In this document: positions 1-8,621 of the stretch, piece by piece
How the letters are laid out: every line of letters starts with the position of its first letter
How positions within the stretch are numbered: the stretch's first letter is position 1
Origin: Adlercreutzia mucosicola DSM 19490
GTDB taxonomy: Bacteria > Actinomycetota > Coriobacteriia > Coriobacteriales > Eggerthellaceae
Assembly: GCF_000422625.1 (NCBI RefSeq)
Contig: NZ_KE383895.1
Span: forward strand, 304,968-368,967
DNA: 64,000 bases
Direction of reading: 5' to 3'
Program-made: the position numbers and the translations under genes
Notes under the pieces: model-generated
Database searches by the model: none
What the model was told of the DNA's origin: nothing
What the model saw: only the letters and a program-made list of their open reading frames with translations

Positions 1-1
1 T

Positions 2-1681
2 CCCGCTTGGGCGGCCGACTACCAGTGCGATCAGGTGGATTTGACGGCCCAGGTGGAAACCGACGGCACGGTAACCGTCACCGACCAGCGCATCTTCGAC
101 TTTCCGGCCGACGAGGCCAAGAGCGAGACCCTGACCTGGCTCTACGAGGGCTTTCCCGAGGATTCCTCCATCACTATCAGGCACGTGCGCATGGCCGCCC
201 TCGACAGCGACGACAACGTGACCGGCGAATGGGTGAACCTGGAGCCCACGACCTTTCTGCTGTCGTGGCGCGGTGGCGGTCGACCCGACAGCGACGGCTG
301 GTCCTACGACCAGTTCCAGTCGAAGCTGTACGCCTTCGTGCGCAATCTGCCCGATCGCGCGGTGTTCGAGGTGTCCTACACCGTGGCCCACGGCGTGACG
401 GCCTACGATGATGCCGCCGACTTCCAGTGGCTGTACGCGCCCCGCGACTACACGGTGCCCATGCACCGGGTGCGGGCCACGGTGGTGCTGCCCATGCCCG
501 CCGATGCCACGGTGGAGCCGGGCGAGAACGTGCGCGCCTGGGGTCACGGACCGGCCGACGGCGCCGTGGATGTGGCCCGGGACGGCTCGGTGAGGTTCTT
601 CGTTCCCGAGGTGAGCCCTACGAGTTTCGCCGAGGCCCGCGTGCTCTTCCCCGTGGAATGGCTGACGAACCTAAGCGACGAGGACAAGCTGAAGAACCAG
701 GGCAGCCTGCAGTACTACTGGACCACGCGCTACGAGGAGGGTTGGGTCGATCGCGATTCCCACCAGAAGTTGCTGCGATACGGGCTGGCCTTAGGTGCGC
801 TGGGCCTAAGCTTGGCCGTGGTCGTGGCGGCCCTGGCGGTATATGCGCGCTGGGGTCGCGAGCGGCCGCCGGCGTTTACCGACGACTACAGCTGCGACGT
901 GCCTGCGCCCGATCTGCCCCCTGCGGTGCTGGGGCGGCTGTGGCGCTGGAACCACGAGAGCCCCGACGATGTGGTGGCCACGGTGCTGGACATGGTGCGC
1001 CGCGGGGCCCTGCGCCTGCGGATGGACAACAACGGCCGCCCCGAGGCCTTAGAGATTCCCCAGCAGGGGTCCATCTCCGACGAGGCCCTGGACGGTGCGA
1101 CCCTGGCCCTGCTGAACACCCTGTCGGAAGATGCCGAGAGCATCTCGCTGCGAGAGCTGTCCGCGGCGGCCCACGAGCGCCCGCTCGACCTGCTGCGCGC
1201 CGTGCAAGAGTGGCAGCGGAAGCTGACCGATCTGGTGCAGCCGCACCACTTCTTCGATAGCCGGAGCCGAGTGGCCCAGCGCTGGCTGCTGGTGGCGGCG
1301 GGTCTGCTGGCGCTGGTGGCCTTGGGCGCCCTCATTCTAGTGGGGTGGCAGGTGGCGCTCATGGTGCTGGCGGCTGCGGCGGCCACGGGCGTGCTGGCGA
1401 ACTACACCATGCGCCGCACTCCCGCCGGCAACGAGATCGCCGCCCACGCCAAGGCCCTGCGCAACTGGATGCGCGACGGCGGCTGGCAGGCGCAGTGCGA
1501 GGAGATGACCGATGCCGAGCGGGCCGAGCTGGTGGTGTACGGCTACCTGTTCGGTGTGCTGAAATTCCTGAAGGAAGAGCCGGGCACCAAGGCGGGCCAG
1601 CTGCTGCGACTCGCGCCGTCTCTCACTCACGGCTTCGACGACGCCCTGCGTGCCGCGCACCATCGCGCCGAGGTATCATAA
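2..1681 (+). CDS. DUF2207 family membrane protein, 5' end outside window
   Basis: The frame is open to the left edge, and its first residues (AWAADYQC) look like the end of a signal peptide followed by the mature N-terminus, so the true start lies before base 1. An internal GTG at 35 is unlikely to be the start. The visible part is an extracytoplasmic beta-rich domain (about residues 10-240) typical of DUF2207, a membrane segment near base 780-850, a cytoplasmic region, a pair of hydrophobic helices near 1270-1410 and a C-terminal cytoplasmic tail. Family members are predicted cell-envelope proteins with no established reaction. It ends at TAA 1679-1681, 71 bp before the next gene on the same strand. 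Family call is from overall architecture; function unknown. Confidence 0.75.
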   Translation, partial: PAWAADYQCDQVDLTAQVETDGTVTVTDQRIFDFPADEAKSETLTWLYEGFPEDSSITIRHVRMAALDSDDNVTGEWVNLEPTTFLLSWRGGGRPDSDGWSYDQFQSKLYAFVRNLPDRAVFEVSYTVAHGVTAYDDAADFQWLYAPRDYTVPMHRVRATVVLPMPADATVEPGENVRAWGHGPADGAVDVARDGSVRFFVPEVSPTSFAEARVLFPVEWLTNLSDEDKLKNQGSLQYYWTTRYEEGWVDRDSHQKLLRYGLALGALGLSLAVVVAALAVYARWGRERPPAFTDDYSCDVPAPDLPPAVLGRLWRWNHESPDDVVATVLDMVRRGALRLRMDNNGRPEALEIPQQGSISDEALDGATLALLNTLSEDAESISLRELSAAAHERPLDLLRAVQEWQRKLTDLVQPHHFFDSRSRVAQRWLLVAAGLLALVALGALILVGWQVALMVLAAAAATGVLANYTMRRTPAGNEIAAHAKALRNWMRDGGWQAQCEEMTDAERAELVVYGYLFGVLKFLKEEPGTKAGQLLRLAPSLTHGFDDALRAAHHRAEVS

Positions 1682-1752
1682 CGTTATCGCGCGCGGCTGC
1701 CCCGGCCCGGCTTCGGGAGAGCGGTCGCGCTTTGCAAGAAAGGAAGTGCCCC

Positions 1753-2280
1753 ATGAAAGAGAAGTCCTTCGAGCCCGGCCGCGACAACGTGGTGCTCATC
1801 GGCATGCCCGGCGCCGGCAAGTCCACGTTGGGCATCGTGCTGGCGAAGATCCTGTGCATGGATTTCGTCGATGCCGACCTGCTCATCCAGCAGTCCTGCG
1901 ACAAGTCGCTGCAGCGCCTCATCGACACCCTGGGCCCCGACGCCTTCATCGAGATCGAGAACCAGGTGCTCTCCGAGATGAGCTTCGAGCATTCCGTCAT
2001 CGCCACCGGCGGTTCGGCCGTCTACAGCGAGGCGGCCATGGATCATCTCGGCGAGATCGGCCGCATCGTGTATTTGAAGATCAGCTTCGACGAGCTGAAG
2101 TGCCGCCTGGCCGACTTCTCCGATCGCGGCGTGGTCATGAAGGGCGGCATCGGCATGAGCCTGCGCGACCTGTACGACGAGCGTTTGCCCCTGTACGAGA
2201 AGTACGCCGACATCACCGTGGACGTGAACGACCTGTCCATCACCGCCGCCGCCCGCAAGGTAGCTGCGGCTCTGAAGTAG
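1753..2280 (+). CDS. Shikimate kinase-like P-loop kinase
   Basis: This 175-residue protein has the size and fold signature of AroK/AroL: P-loop GMPGAGKST at residues 17-25, the DAD motif just after, a glycine motif (TGGSAV), a lid-region Arg (SDRGVV) and the C-terminal ERLPLY Arg. In characterised shikimate kinases the FRxxE segment carries the Arg that holds the shikimate carboxylate (R58 in the M. tuberculosis enzyme). Here that stretch reads AFIEIE, with Ile in its place, and the usual GGG is GGS. The ATP site looks intact, so it is probably an active small-molecule kinase, but the acceptor may not be shikimate. The start ATG follows a good ribosome site (AAAGGAAG). No aromatic-pathway neighbours are visible. 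Confidence 0.75.
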   Translation: MKEKSFEPGRDNVVLIGMPGAGKSTLGIVLAKILCMDFVDADLLIQQSCDKSLQRLIDTLGPDAFIEIENQVLSEMSFEHSVIATGGSAVYSEAAMDHLGEIGRIVYLKISFDELKCRLADFSDRGVVMKGGIGMSLRDLYDERLPLYEKYADITVDVNDLSITAAARKVAAALK

Positions 2281-2440
2281 GGATCGGATCCCTTTCTCAA
2301 CAGGGAATTCGTGTTTTCCGAATTTCTCGTTCACGTTTTTCCGAATGTGGATGGCCGGGGAAAGGCGACTCTTTGGGGGAAATACCTGCGCAACGTCGGG
2401 CGGCTTTAACGGGGTGTAGTGTAGAATACGGGTCAAGTTT

Positions 2441-2545
2441 TGCACCAGTGAGGGGACTGGTGCGTCGTATCCATGAGGCCGTTTTCCTGTTGCGAATCAC
2501 GTTGATGCCGTCTGACGGTGCGGGGCGCCTGTGATTCGCGGGCAG
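2441..2545 (+). promoter_or_regulatory. Structured 5' leader of the alanine symporter gene
   Basis: The 331 bp between the kinase and the symporter hold no convincing gene. A possible -10 (TAGAAT, 2422-2427) precedes a perfect stem GCACCAGT/ACTGGTGC (2442-2449 with 2456-2463), a second 9-bp stem GCGAATCAC/GTGATTCGC (2492-2500 with 2531-2539) enclosing a smaller CCGTC/GACGG hairpin, and then a GGGCA/TGCCC hairpin running toward the ribosome site. The order suggests a cis-regulatory RNA. It lacks the conserved cores of the glycine riboswitch that often precedes this transporter family, so no ligand is proposed. Confidence 0.45.
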
Positions 2546-2611
2546 AAAGGCGTGCCCGTTCGCGGAAGTGGGCCGCCCGTTGTGCGCGGACGCTTTCAGA
2601 AAGGAGCATCT

Positions 2612-4129
2612 ATGACCGATTTGAACGAGATGCTTGTTGCCTGGACCGGCGAGATCAGCGGGTTCATGTACACCTACATCCTGGTGATTCTGCTGGTGTT
2701 CGTGGGCATTTACTTCACGGTGCGCACCAAGGGCGTGCAGATCCGCTATATCAAGGACATGTTCACCCAGCTGATGGAGAAGAAGCACGTGAAAGGCGAG
2801 AAATCCATCTCGTCGTTCCAGGCCCTCATGGTGTCCACCGCCTCGCGCGTGGGCACGGGCAACATCGCCGGCATCGCCACGGCCGTGGCCACCGGCGGCC
2901 CGGGTGCCATCTTCTGGATGTGGGCGATGGCGCTTATCGGTGCCGCTTCGGCCTTCATCGAGTCCACGCTGGCCCAGATCTACAAGATCCGCGGTAAGGA
3001 GGGCGAGTTCCGGGGCGGTCCGGCCTACTACATCCAGCAGGGCCTGGGCCAGCGCTGGCTCGGCATCATCTTTGCCTGGGCGCTCATTTTGTGTTTTGCC
3101 TTCGGCTTCAACGGCCTGCAGGCCTTCAACATGACCTCGGCGCTGGAGTACTACATCCCCGACTACGCCACCAACGGCACGGCCATCGGCGTGGGCATCG
3201 TGCTCATCGTGTTCACCGCTTTCGTCATCTTCGGCGGGGCGAAGCGCATCTCCATCATCACCTCCATCATCGTGCCCATCATGGCCATCGCCTACATCGT
3301 GCTGGCCGTGTGGACTACCATCGCCAACATCGGCGAGCTGCCCGCCGTGTTCGCCGTTATCTTCGAGTCGGCGTTCAACTTCCAGTCCATCGCCGGTGGC
3401 TTTGCCGGCTCGGTGGTCATGCTGGGCATCAAGCGCGGCCTGTTCTCCAATGAAGCCGGCATGGGCTCGGCCCCCAATGCCGCCGCCACCGCCAGCGTGT
3501 CGCACCCGGTGAAGCAGGGTCTCGTGCAGAGCCTGTCGGTGTACATCGACACGCTGCTCATCTGCACCTGCTCGGCCATGATGGTTATGATCTTCTGGGT
3601 ACAGGACCCCGAGGCCGCCGCGGCCCTGAACGGCATGCCGCTGGTGCAGCTGGCCGTGAACAACGCCGTGGGCGAGGTGGGCATCCACTTCATCACCTTC
3701 GCCATCTTCGCCTTCGCGTTTTCCAGCCTTATCGGCAACTACTTCTACGCCGAGACGAACTTCCGCTACATCTTCAAGAACACCAAGTGGGGCATGGTGG
3801 TCTTCCGCGTGCTGTGCTTGGCCGCCATCTTCTACGGCTGCGTGAACAGCTTCGATCTGGCGTGGAATTTGGCCGACATCTTCATGGGCTTCATGGCCAT
3901 CATCAACCTCGTGGCCATTCTGCTGCTGGGCAAGTGGGCCCTGGCCGCGCTGGATGACTACACCCGTCAGCGCAAGGCGGGCAAGGATCCGGTGTTCCTG
4001 GCTTCTAGCGTGCCCGGCATGCCGGCCTGCGAGTGCTGGACCACCGCCGACCTGCCGAACTATGGTGACAACCCGGTGGGAGAGTACATCGAGGAAGCGG
4101 CGGCGCTCGATGCCGAGGGACTGAGATAA
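2612..4129 (+). CDS. Alanine or glycine:cation symporter (AGCS family)
   Basis: This 505-residue integral membrane protein resembles sodium:alanine/glycine symporters such as AgcS/AlsT/DagA. The N-terminal helix is followed by the family region near residues 65-120 (ASRVGTGNIAGIATA) and by GGPAYYIQQGLG, and the segment FSNEAGMGSAPNAAA near residue 285 is a family hallmark. About ten or eleven hydrophobic helices are visible. It imports L-alanine, D-alanine or glycine using a sodium gradient. The ATG at 2612 is chosen because AGAAAGGAG lies directly upstream; an in-frame start at 2531 would translate the leader hairpins. It is transcribed alone, with a structured leader before it and a strong terminator after it. 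Confidence 0.92.
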   Translation: MTDLNEMLVAWTGEISGFMYTYILVILLVFVGIYFTVRTKGVQIRYIKDMFTQLMEKKHVKGEKSISSFQALMVSTASRVGTGNIAGIATAVATGGPGAIFWMWAMALIGAASAFIESTLAQIYKIRGKEGEFRGGPAYYIQQGLGQRWLGIIFAWALILCFAFGFNGLQAFNMTSALEYYIPDYATNGTAIGVGIVLIVFTAFVIFGGAKRISIITSIIVPIMAIAYIVLAVWTTIANIGELPAVFAVIFESAFNFQSIAGGFAGSVVMLGIKRGLFSNEAGMGSAPNAAATASVSHPVKQGLVQSLSVYIDTLLICTCSAMMVMIFWVQDPEAAAALNGMPLVQLAVNNAVGEVGIHFITFAIFAFAFSSLIGNYFYAETNFRYIFKNTKWGMVVFRVLCLAAIFYGCVNSFDLAWNLADIFMGFMAIINLVAILLLGKWALAALDDYTRQRKAGKDPVFLASSVPGMPACECWTTADLPNYGDNPVGEYIEEAAALDAEGLR

Positions 4130-4151
4130 TCCCCCGATTCCCCCGCAGCGA

Positions 4152-4186
4152 AGGGCGGCGATTCCCCAGGGATCGCCGCCCTTTTT
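4152..4186 (+). terminator. Rho-independent terminator after the symporter gene
   Basis: An 11-bp stem AGGGCGGCGAT/ATCGCCGCCCT (4152-4162 with 4172-4182) with a nine-base loop is followed by a T run, 22 bp after the symporter stop codon. Confidence 0.9.
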
Positions 4187-4192
4187 GCGTGC

Positions 4193-4198
4193 TATACT
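4193..4198 (+). promoter_or_regulatory. Likely -10 box for the mobBA transcript
   Basis: TATACT within GTGCTATACTGG sits just past the preceding terminator and 91 bp before the MobB start. No clear -35 could be picked out. Confidence 0.5.
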
Positions 4199-4288
4199 GG
4201 CTCGAAACTATGACGAGCGGCGCTTTCGGCAGTATGCGTGCTGCGGCCTGGGGAGGCGGGGCGCCCACAACAAGATCTGAGGGATCGC

Positions 4289-5623
4289 ATGATTGACATA
4301 CCGAGCCCCGCCATTGCCATCGTGGGGCGGCACAATTCGGGGAAGACCACGCTCATCGAGCGGCTGATCGCCGAGCTGGTGGGCCGCGGGCTGGACGTGG
4401 GCTCTATCAAGCACCATTCGCACCGCGCCTTCGACATCGATCATCCGGGGAAGGACTCGTATCGCCATCGGGCGGCGGGCGCTTCCGAGACGGTGATCGC
4501 GGCTCCGGGCCAGGTGGCGCGCATCAAGACCATCGAGGGCGAGGAAGAGTGCGCCGATCTGGTGCGCTCGATGCCCGGGCACGACATCATCGTGGTGGAG
4601 GGGTACCGCAAGAGCGGCCTGGCCACCATCGAGGTGATGCGCGCGGCCAACAAGGCCGATGCCCACACGGCCGGGGTGTTTCTGCGCGGCGCCCGCGAGG
4701 GGCTGCCTCTGGGGGCCGACTTCACGCAGCTGGGGCGCGGGGAAGGGATGCGGGCCGACGCGGGTGCGGCGGTCTGCGCTGAAACCGATGCCGACGCTGT
4801 GGCCCCGGCCGGCGCCGATGCCGGCGAGACCCCCTTCGCCGCCGACGAGCGCGAGAAGATGCCCGCGGGCTCCACCGTGGCTGTGGTCACCGACATTCCC
4901 GCGGCACGGGAGGCGGCGGCCCTCTACGGCATCCCCGCTTTCGATCTGGACGACGTGGCAGGTTTGGCCGACTTTTTGGGCGAGCACTACGTGCGGCCCC
5001 GGGTGACCGTGGTTATCCAGGCCGGCGGCGAGTCGCGGCGCATGGGTCGCTCCAAGGCCACGGTGCCCTTCGCGGGCCGACCGCTCATCTGCCGTCTGGT
5101 CGAACGGCTGCAGCCGGTGGCCGACGAGCTGATCATCACCACCAACGAGGCCGAGAACCTGGGCTTCTTGTACGAGATGTACCCTCATGCCGGCATCCGT
5201 CTGGTGGCCGACATCCACAACGAGCGCGGGGCGCTGCCCGGCCTGTACACGGCCCTGCAGGCGGCGTCGAATCCCTACGTGGCCGTGGTGGCCTGCGACA
5301 TGGTGTTCGCGAGCGCCCGTTTGGTAGTGGCGGAGGCTTTGGCCATGCACGAGAGCGGTGCCGATGTGGTGGCGCCGTCCAACAAGCACGGTTTCGAGCC
5401 GCTGCACGCGATGTACCGCAAGGAGGGCTGCCTGGGCCCCGTGCGCGACCGGGTGCAGCGCGGCGAGAAGCGCGTGCAGAGCTTCTTCGGCGATCCTGCC
5501 GTAACGGTTCTGCCCTTCACCCAAGATCGCGTGCTGCACGTAGAGCCCCGCGGCGGCTGTTTCATCAACGCGAACACGCCGGAGGAATTGGCGCGCATCG
5601 AAGACTCTTATCTGGGAGAGTAG
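4289..5623 (+). CDS. MobB-MobA fusion: molybdenum cofactor guanylyltransferase
   Basis: This 444-residue protein joins two molybdenum-cofactor proteins. Residues 1-165 are MobB-like, with Walker A GRHNSGKT at 13-20 and the conserved KHHSHRAFDIDHPGKDSYRH segment. Residues 238-444 are MobA-like, with the nucleotide-binding motif AGGESRRMGRSKA. MobA transfers GMP from GTP to molybdopterin, making the guanine dinucleotide cofactor used by DMSO-reductase-family enzymes such as the DmsA protein at 58.6 kb. MobB is a GTP-binding partner of uncertain role. ATG 4289 follows a GAGGGA ribosome site; the in-frame upstream extension lacks one. The next gene starts 9 bp after the stop, implying one transcript. 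Confidence 0.9.
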   Translation: MIDIPSPAIAIVGRHNSGKTTLIERLIAELVGRGLDVGSIKHHSHRAFDIDHPGKDSYRHRAAGASETVIAAPGQVARIKTIEGEEECADLVRSMPGHDIIVVEGYRKSGLATIEVMRAANKADAHTAGVFLRGAREGLPLGADFTQLGRGEGMRADAGAAVCAETDADAVAPAGADAGETPFAADEREKMPAGSTVAVVTDIPAAREAAALYGIPAFDLDDVAGLADFLGEHYVRPRVTVVIQAGGESRRMGRSKATVPFAGRPLICRLVERLQPVADELIITTNEAENLGFLYEMYPHAGIRLVADIHNERGALPGLYTALQAASNPYVAVVACDMVFASARLVVAEALAMHESGADVVAPSNKHGFEPLHAMYRKEGCLGPVRDRVQRGEKRVQSFFGDPAVTVLPFTQDRVLHVEPRGGCFINANTPEELARIEDSYLGE

Positions 5624-5632
5624 CGAGGAATC

Positions 5633-6796
5633 ATGCCGAATCTGAACGACATTATGGAAATGGTGGACGCCCTGGAGACCAAGGCGGTCATCACCGCGCC
5701 CACTCGCTGCGTGGCGGTGCGCAACCGCCACTCGTCGTGCCGCAAGTGCGCCGATGTGTGCCTGGCCGACTGCATCACCGTCGACAAGAACGAGCTGGAG
5801 ATCGACGCCGGGGCCTGCGTCGCTTGCGGCGCGTGCATCGCTGTGTGCCCTACGAGCGCGCTGGTTTCCGTAGACCCTATGGAAGAGGAACTGGCTGCGG
5901 CCGTGGCCGACGTCACGCGGGCAACCGACGGCGTTACCGTGATCGCCTGTGCCCGCAAGGCGGCGCGCCAGACCGGCGACCCCGACAAATACGCCGTGGT
6001 TCCCTGCCTAGCCCGCATGGACGAGATGCTGCTGGTAGAACTGGCGGCGCGGGGCATTCAGGACATCCAGCTGGTGGACGGCACCTGCCGCACCTGCAAG
6101 TACCGCGCCGCCGTGCCGGCCATCGACGACACCGTGGAATCTGCCCGCACGCTGCTGGAATCCGTGGGTTCCACCACCACGATCACCCGCACCGACGACT
6201 TCCCCGCCGTGGCGAAGGTGGCCGACCTGCACAAGGCCGTGGGGGCCGCGCGCCGCGAGTTCTTCACGTCCACGGGCCACTACGCCAAGGACGTGGCGAA
6301 GTCGGCGGCTGAGAAGATGGTGAGCGAGAAGCTCAAGCAGCTGAAGCTGCAGAAGGAAGAACAGTCGCTGCGCGAGAAGCTGGGCGTGAAGGCTGGCGCG
6401 GGCAAGATGCCCACCATCGAGGCGTCGCGCAACCTGGCCATCCTGGACGCTATGGCGCGCATTGGCGAGCCCGTAGAGCCCGAGATGTTCACGCGCATCT
6501 TCGGCGACATCGAGATCGATACCGAGAAATGCAACGGCTGCGGTATGTGCGTGATGTTCTGCCCCACCGATGCCCTGCGCAAGTGCCTGGACAAGCACCC
6601 CGACGAGACCCGCGGCTATGTGGAGTTCTCTATGGCCGACTGCACCCAGTGCAATTTGTGCGCCGACGCCTGCCTGAAGAAGTGCATCGAGATCATCCCC
6701 GTGGTGAAGATGGACGAGCTGTTCGATTTCGAGCCGCGCCTCGTGGAGATCTCCGCATCCAAGACGGGGAACAAGCTCTTTAACCGCAAAAAGTAG
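5633..6796 (+). CDS. Poly-ferredoxin-type 4Fe-4S protein cotranscribed with mobBA
   Basis: This 387-residue soluble protein carries ferredoxin-type cysteine clusters at both ends: N-terminal CRKCADVC plus CVACGACIAVCP (residues 36-73), and C-terminal CNGCGMCVMFCP plus CTQCNLCADAC. Between them is a Rossmann-like middle part with extra cysteines (VIACAR, VVPCLAR, GTCRTCKY) reminiscent of MvhD/HdrA-type electron-transfer modules, then a charged helical stretch (KLKQLKLQKEEQ). It could bind three or four clusters. The 9-bp spacing after MobBA suggests a link to molybdoenzyme maturation or electron supply; this is inference from context. No family function is known to me. ATG 5633 has GAGGA seven bases upstream. 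Confidence 0.8.
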   Translation: MPNLNDIMEMVDALETKAVITAPTRCVAVRNRHSSCRKCADVCLADCITVDKNELEIDAGACVACGACIAVCPTSALVSVDPMEEELAAAVADVTRATDGVTVIACARKAARQTGDPDKYAVVPCLARMDEMLLVELAARGIQDIQLVDGTCRTCKYRAAVPAIDDTVESARTLLESVGSTTTITRTDDFPAVAKVADLHKAVGAARREFFTSTGHYAKDVAKSAAEKMVSEKLKQLKLQKEEQSLREKLGVKAGAGKMPTIEASRNLAILDAMARIGEPVEPEMFTRIFGDIEIDTEKCNGCGMCVMFCPTDALRKCLDKHPDETRGYVEFSMADCTQCNLCADACLKKCIEIIPVVKMDELFDFEPRLVEISASKTGNKLFNRKK

Positions 6797-6818
6797 CGGG
6801 TTCTGCCGCTTCCCGTGT

Positions 6819-6856
6819 TATACTTGCCAACACTTCAGTACTTTAGTACGCTAAAG
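6819..6856 (+). promoter_or_regulatory. Promoter and palindromic operator of the amino acid ABC transporter
   Basis: A -10-like TATACT (6819-6824) is followed by CTTTAGTACGCTAAAG (6841-6856), a perfect six-base inverted repeat around TACG, overlapped by GTAC-TTTA-GTAC. A dyad just downstream of a -10 is the usual place for a repressor site. No candidate regulator is adjacent. Confidence 0.5.
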
Positions 6857-6949
6857 AGGTAAAGTGAACGGACGCGCCGGATAAGCGGTGCGACGGAAGC
6901 AACGGACAAGGGGCGGACGAAGGGTTCGCCGCCTTCAAGGGAGGAACCT

Positions 6950-7804
6950 ATGAAGAAGATGACGAAACTGGCGGCCATGGCCGCGACCCTGTGCCTGGGC
7001 GCGGCGCTTCTAGCCGGTTGTGCCGGTGCGGGCGACAATGGCGCGGCCGACAATGGGGCCGACAACGGTGCCGCGGCCAATCCCGAGGCCACCACGCTTA
7101 TTGTGGGCCTCGATAACGCCTACCCACCCTACGGCTTCATCGGCGACGACGGCAACCTGACCGGCTTCGATATCGACCTGGCCACCGAGGTGGCCGCTCG
7201 CAACGGCTGGAACCTTGAGCTGGAGGCGATCGACTGGGATGCCAAGGACGCGCTCTTGGGCCAGGGCACCATCAACTGCATCTGGAACGGCTTTACCATG
7301 GAGGGCCGCGAGGGCAAGTACGCCTTCTCGAAGCCCTACATGCACAACGAGCAGGTCGTGGTGGTGAAGAAAGACTCCGGCATTAACAAGCTGGAGGATC
7401 TGGCCGACAAGAACGTCATGACCCAGGCCGACTCCGCCGCCCTGGACGTGCTCGAAGGTGATCAAAAGGCCCTGGCCGACACCTTTGCCGGCGGCAAGGC
7501 CCAGACCATCGGCGACTACAACAACGCCTTCATGCAGCTGGAGTCCGGTGCCGTGGATGCCGTGGCCTGCGACCTGTCCATTGCCGACTACCAGATGGCC
7601 GCCAAGCCGGACATGTTCGTGAAGCTGGAGCCCCTGTCCACCGAGAACTACGCCGTGGGCTTCGCGAAGGACGGCGATACCGCCATGGTGGACGCCGTGA
7701 ACAAGACCTTGAAGGAGATGTACGACGACGGCACCATCGCCCAGCTGTGCGAGAAGTGGGGCGAGTACGGCATCACTATCGACAACTGGGTGCTGACCGA
7801 CTAG
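6950..7804 (+). CDS. Polar amino acid ABC transporter substrate-binding lipoprotein
   Basis: This 284-residue protein starts with a lipoprotein signal (basic start, hydrophobic core, LLAGC lipobox with Cys at about residue 24), a short Asn/Gly/Ala linker and a type 2 periplasmic-binding domain. Family features include YPPYGFIGDDGNLTGFDIDL and EGREGKYAFSKPY. It would be anchored to the outer face of the membrane and pass a polar amino acid to the permease encoded downstream; which amino acid cannot be read from sequence. The start has a strong GGGAGGA ribosome site. It is separated from the permease by a hairpin that could keep binding-protein message in excess over the membrane components. 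Confidence 0.9.
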   Translation: MKKMTKLAAMAATLCLGAALLAGCAGAGDNGAADNGADNGAAANPEATTLIVGLDNAYPPYGFIGDDGNLTGFDIDLATEVAARNGWNLELEAIDWDAKDALLGQGTINCIWNGFTMEGREGKYAFSKPYMHNEQVVVVKKDSGINKLEDLADKNVMTQADSAALDVLEGDQKALADTFAGGKAQTIGDYNNAFMQLESGAVDAVACDLSIADYQMAAKPDMFVKLEPLSTENYAVGFAKDGDTAMVDAVNKTLKEMYDDGTIAQLCEKWGEYGITIDNWVLTD

Positions 7805-7807
7805 CCG

Positions 7808-7838
7808 GTCGCAACCTCGCTGACTTCCTTGGGCGCAC
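7808..7838 (+). repeat. Interspersed 31-bp repeat, copy 1
   Basis: This stretch matches 15743-15773 at about 28 of 31 positions (consensus begins GTCGCAACyTCGCTG). Both copies lie in short gaps between genes of an operon, close after one gene and before the next. Confidence 0.6.
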
Positions 7839-7866
7839 CCCGGGAGTCGGGAAAGTAAATGTATAG

Positions 7867-7898
7867 GGAGGGCGAAGTCCTGACGGGCTTCGCCCTCC
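7867..7898 (+). promoter_or_regulatory. Strong hairpin between binding protein and permease genes
   Basis: A perfect 11-bp stem GGAGGGCGAAG/CTTCGCCCTCC (7867-7877 with 7888-7898), loop of ten bases, without a T run. Such structures between binding-protein and permease genes often stabilise the upstream mRNA or partly terminate transcription, giving more binding protein than permease. Confidence 0.7.
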
Positions 7899-7967
7899 GT
7901 GGCGCTGGGGTGCGGTATCATGGGCACCCGGGTGTAGGCCGGACGGCTAGAGAGGAAGTGGAGAGGC

Positions 7968-8621
7968 GTGGAATTTCCCGTTATGATGGGCATTCTCATG
8001 GAAGGCTTCGGGCTGACGGCCCAAATCTTCGTCATTACGCTCGTGGGGTCGCTGCCCCTCGGCATTGTGGTGGCCCTGGCGCGCATGAGCCGGTTCAAGC
8101 CCTTGGCCTGGCTCGCCCAGCTCTACATTTCCATCCTGCGCGGCACGCCGCTCATGTTGCAGCTGATGGCCATCATGTTCGGTCCCTATTACCTGTTCGG
8201 CCTGAACATGGGCAGCGATTGGAAGTTCTGGGCCTGCGCTATCGGCTTCATCCTGAACTATGCGGCCTACTTCGCGGAAATCTACCGCTCGGGCATCCAG
8301 TCTATCCCGCGCGGCCAGTACGAGGCCGCGGCGGTGCTGGGCTATTCCAAGTCCCAGACGTTCATGAAGATCGTGCTGCCCCAGGTGATCAAGCGCATCA
8401 TGCCGGCCATGGGCAACGAGATCATCACCCTGGTGAAGGACACGTCTCTGGCCTTCGTGCTGGGTATCATGGAGATGTTCTCGGCGGCCAAGGCCCTGGC
8501 GGCCAGCGAGGTGTCCATGATCCCCTACGCCATCGCGGCGCTGGTCTACTGGGTGTTCTGCCTGGGCATCGAATTCATCCTGAACCGCGCCGAGAAGAAG
8601 ATGGACTACTACCATGACTAA
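7968..8621 (+). CDS. Polar amino acid ABC transporter permease (HisM/GlnP type)
   Basis: This 217-residue membrane protein has about five helices and the family loop that contacts the ATPase ([20 protein letters not shown], about residues 121-140). [16 protein letters not shown] and [11 protein letters not shown] near the N-terminus are typical of the HEQRO family. It forms the membrane channel for the substrate captured by the upstream lipoprotein. The start is GTG 7968, preceded by GAGGAAGTGGAGAGG. Its stop overlaps the start of the ATPase gene by 8 bp, so the two are translationally coupled. Confidence 0.9.
   Translation: MEFPVMMGILMEGFGLTAQIFVITLVGSLPLGIVVALARMSRFKPLAWLAQLYISILRGTPLMLQLMAIMFGPYYLFGLNMGSDWKFWACAIGFILNYAAYFAEIYRSGIQSIPRGQYEAAAVLGYSKSQTFMKIVLPQVIKRIMPAMGNEIITLVKDTSLAFVLGIMEMFSAAKALAASEVSMIPYAIAALVYWVFCLGIEFILNRAEKKMDYYHD

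Noticed and set aside
2441-2545. Glycine riboswitch before the alanine/glycine symporter
   Set aside because: The conserved glycine-aptamer core sequences are absent, although the region is clearly structured.
4208-5731. A 507-codon antisense frame opposite mobBA
   Set aside because: MobB and MobA motifs on the plus strand are decisive; the antisense product is His/Gly/Ala-rich without domains.
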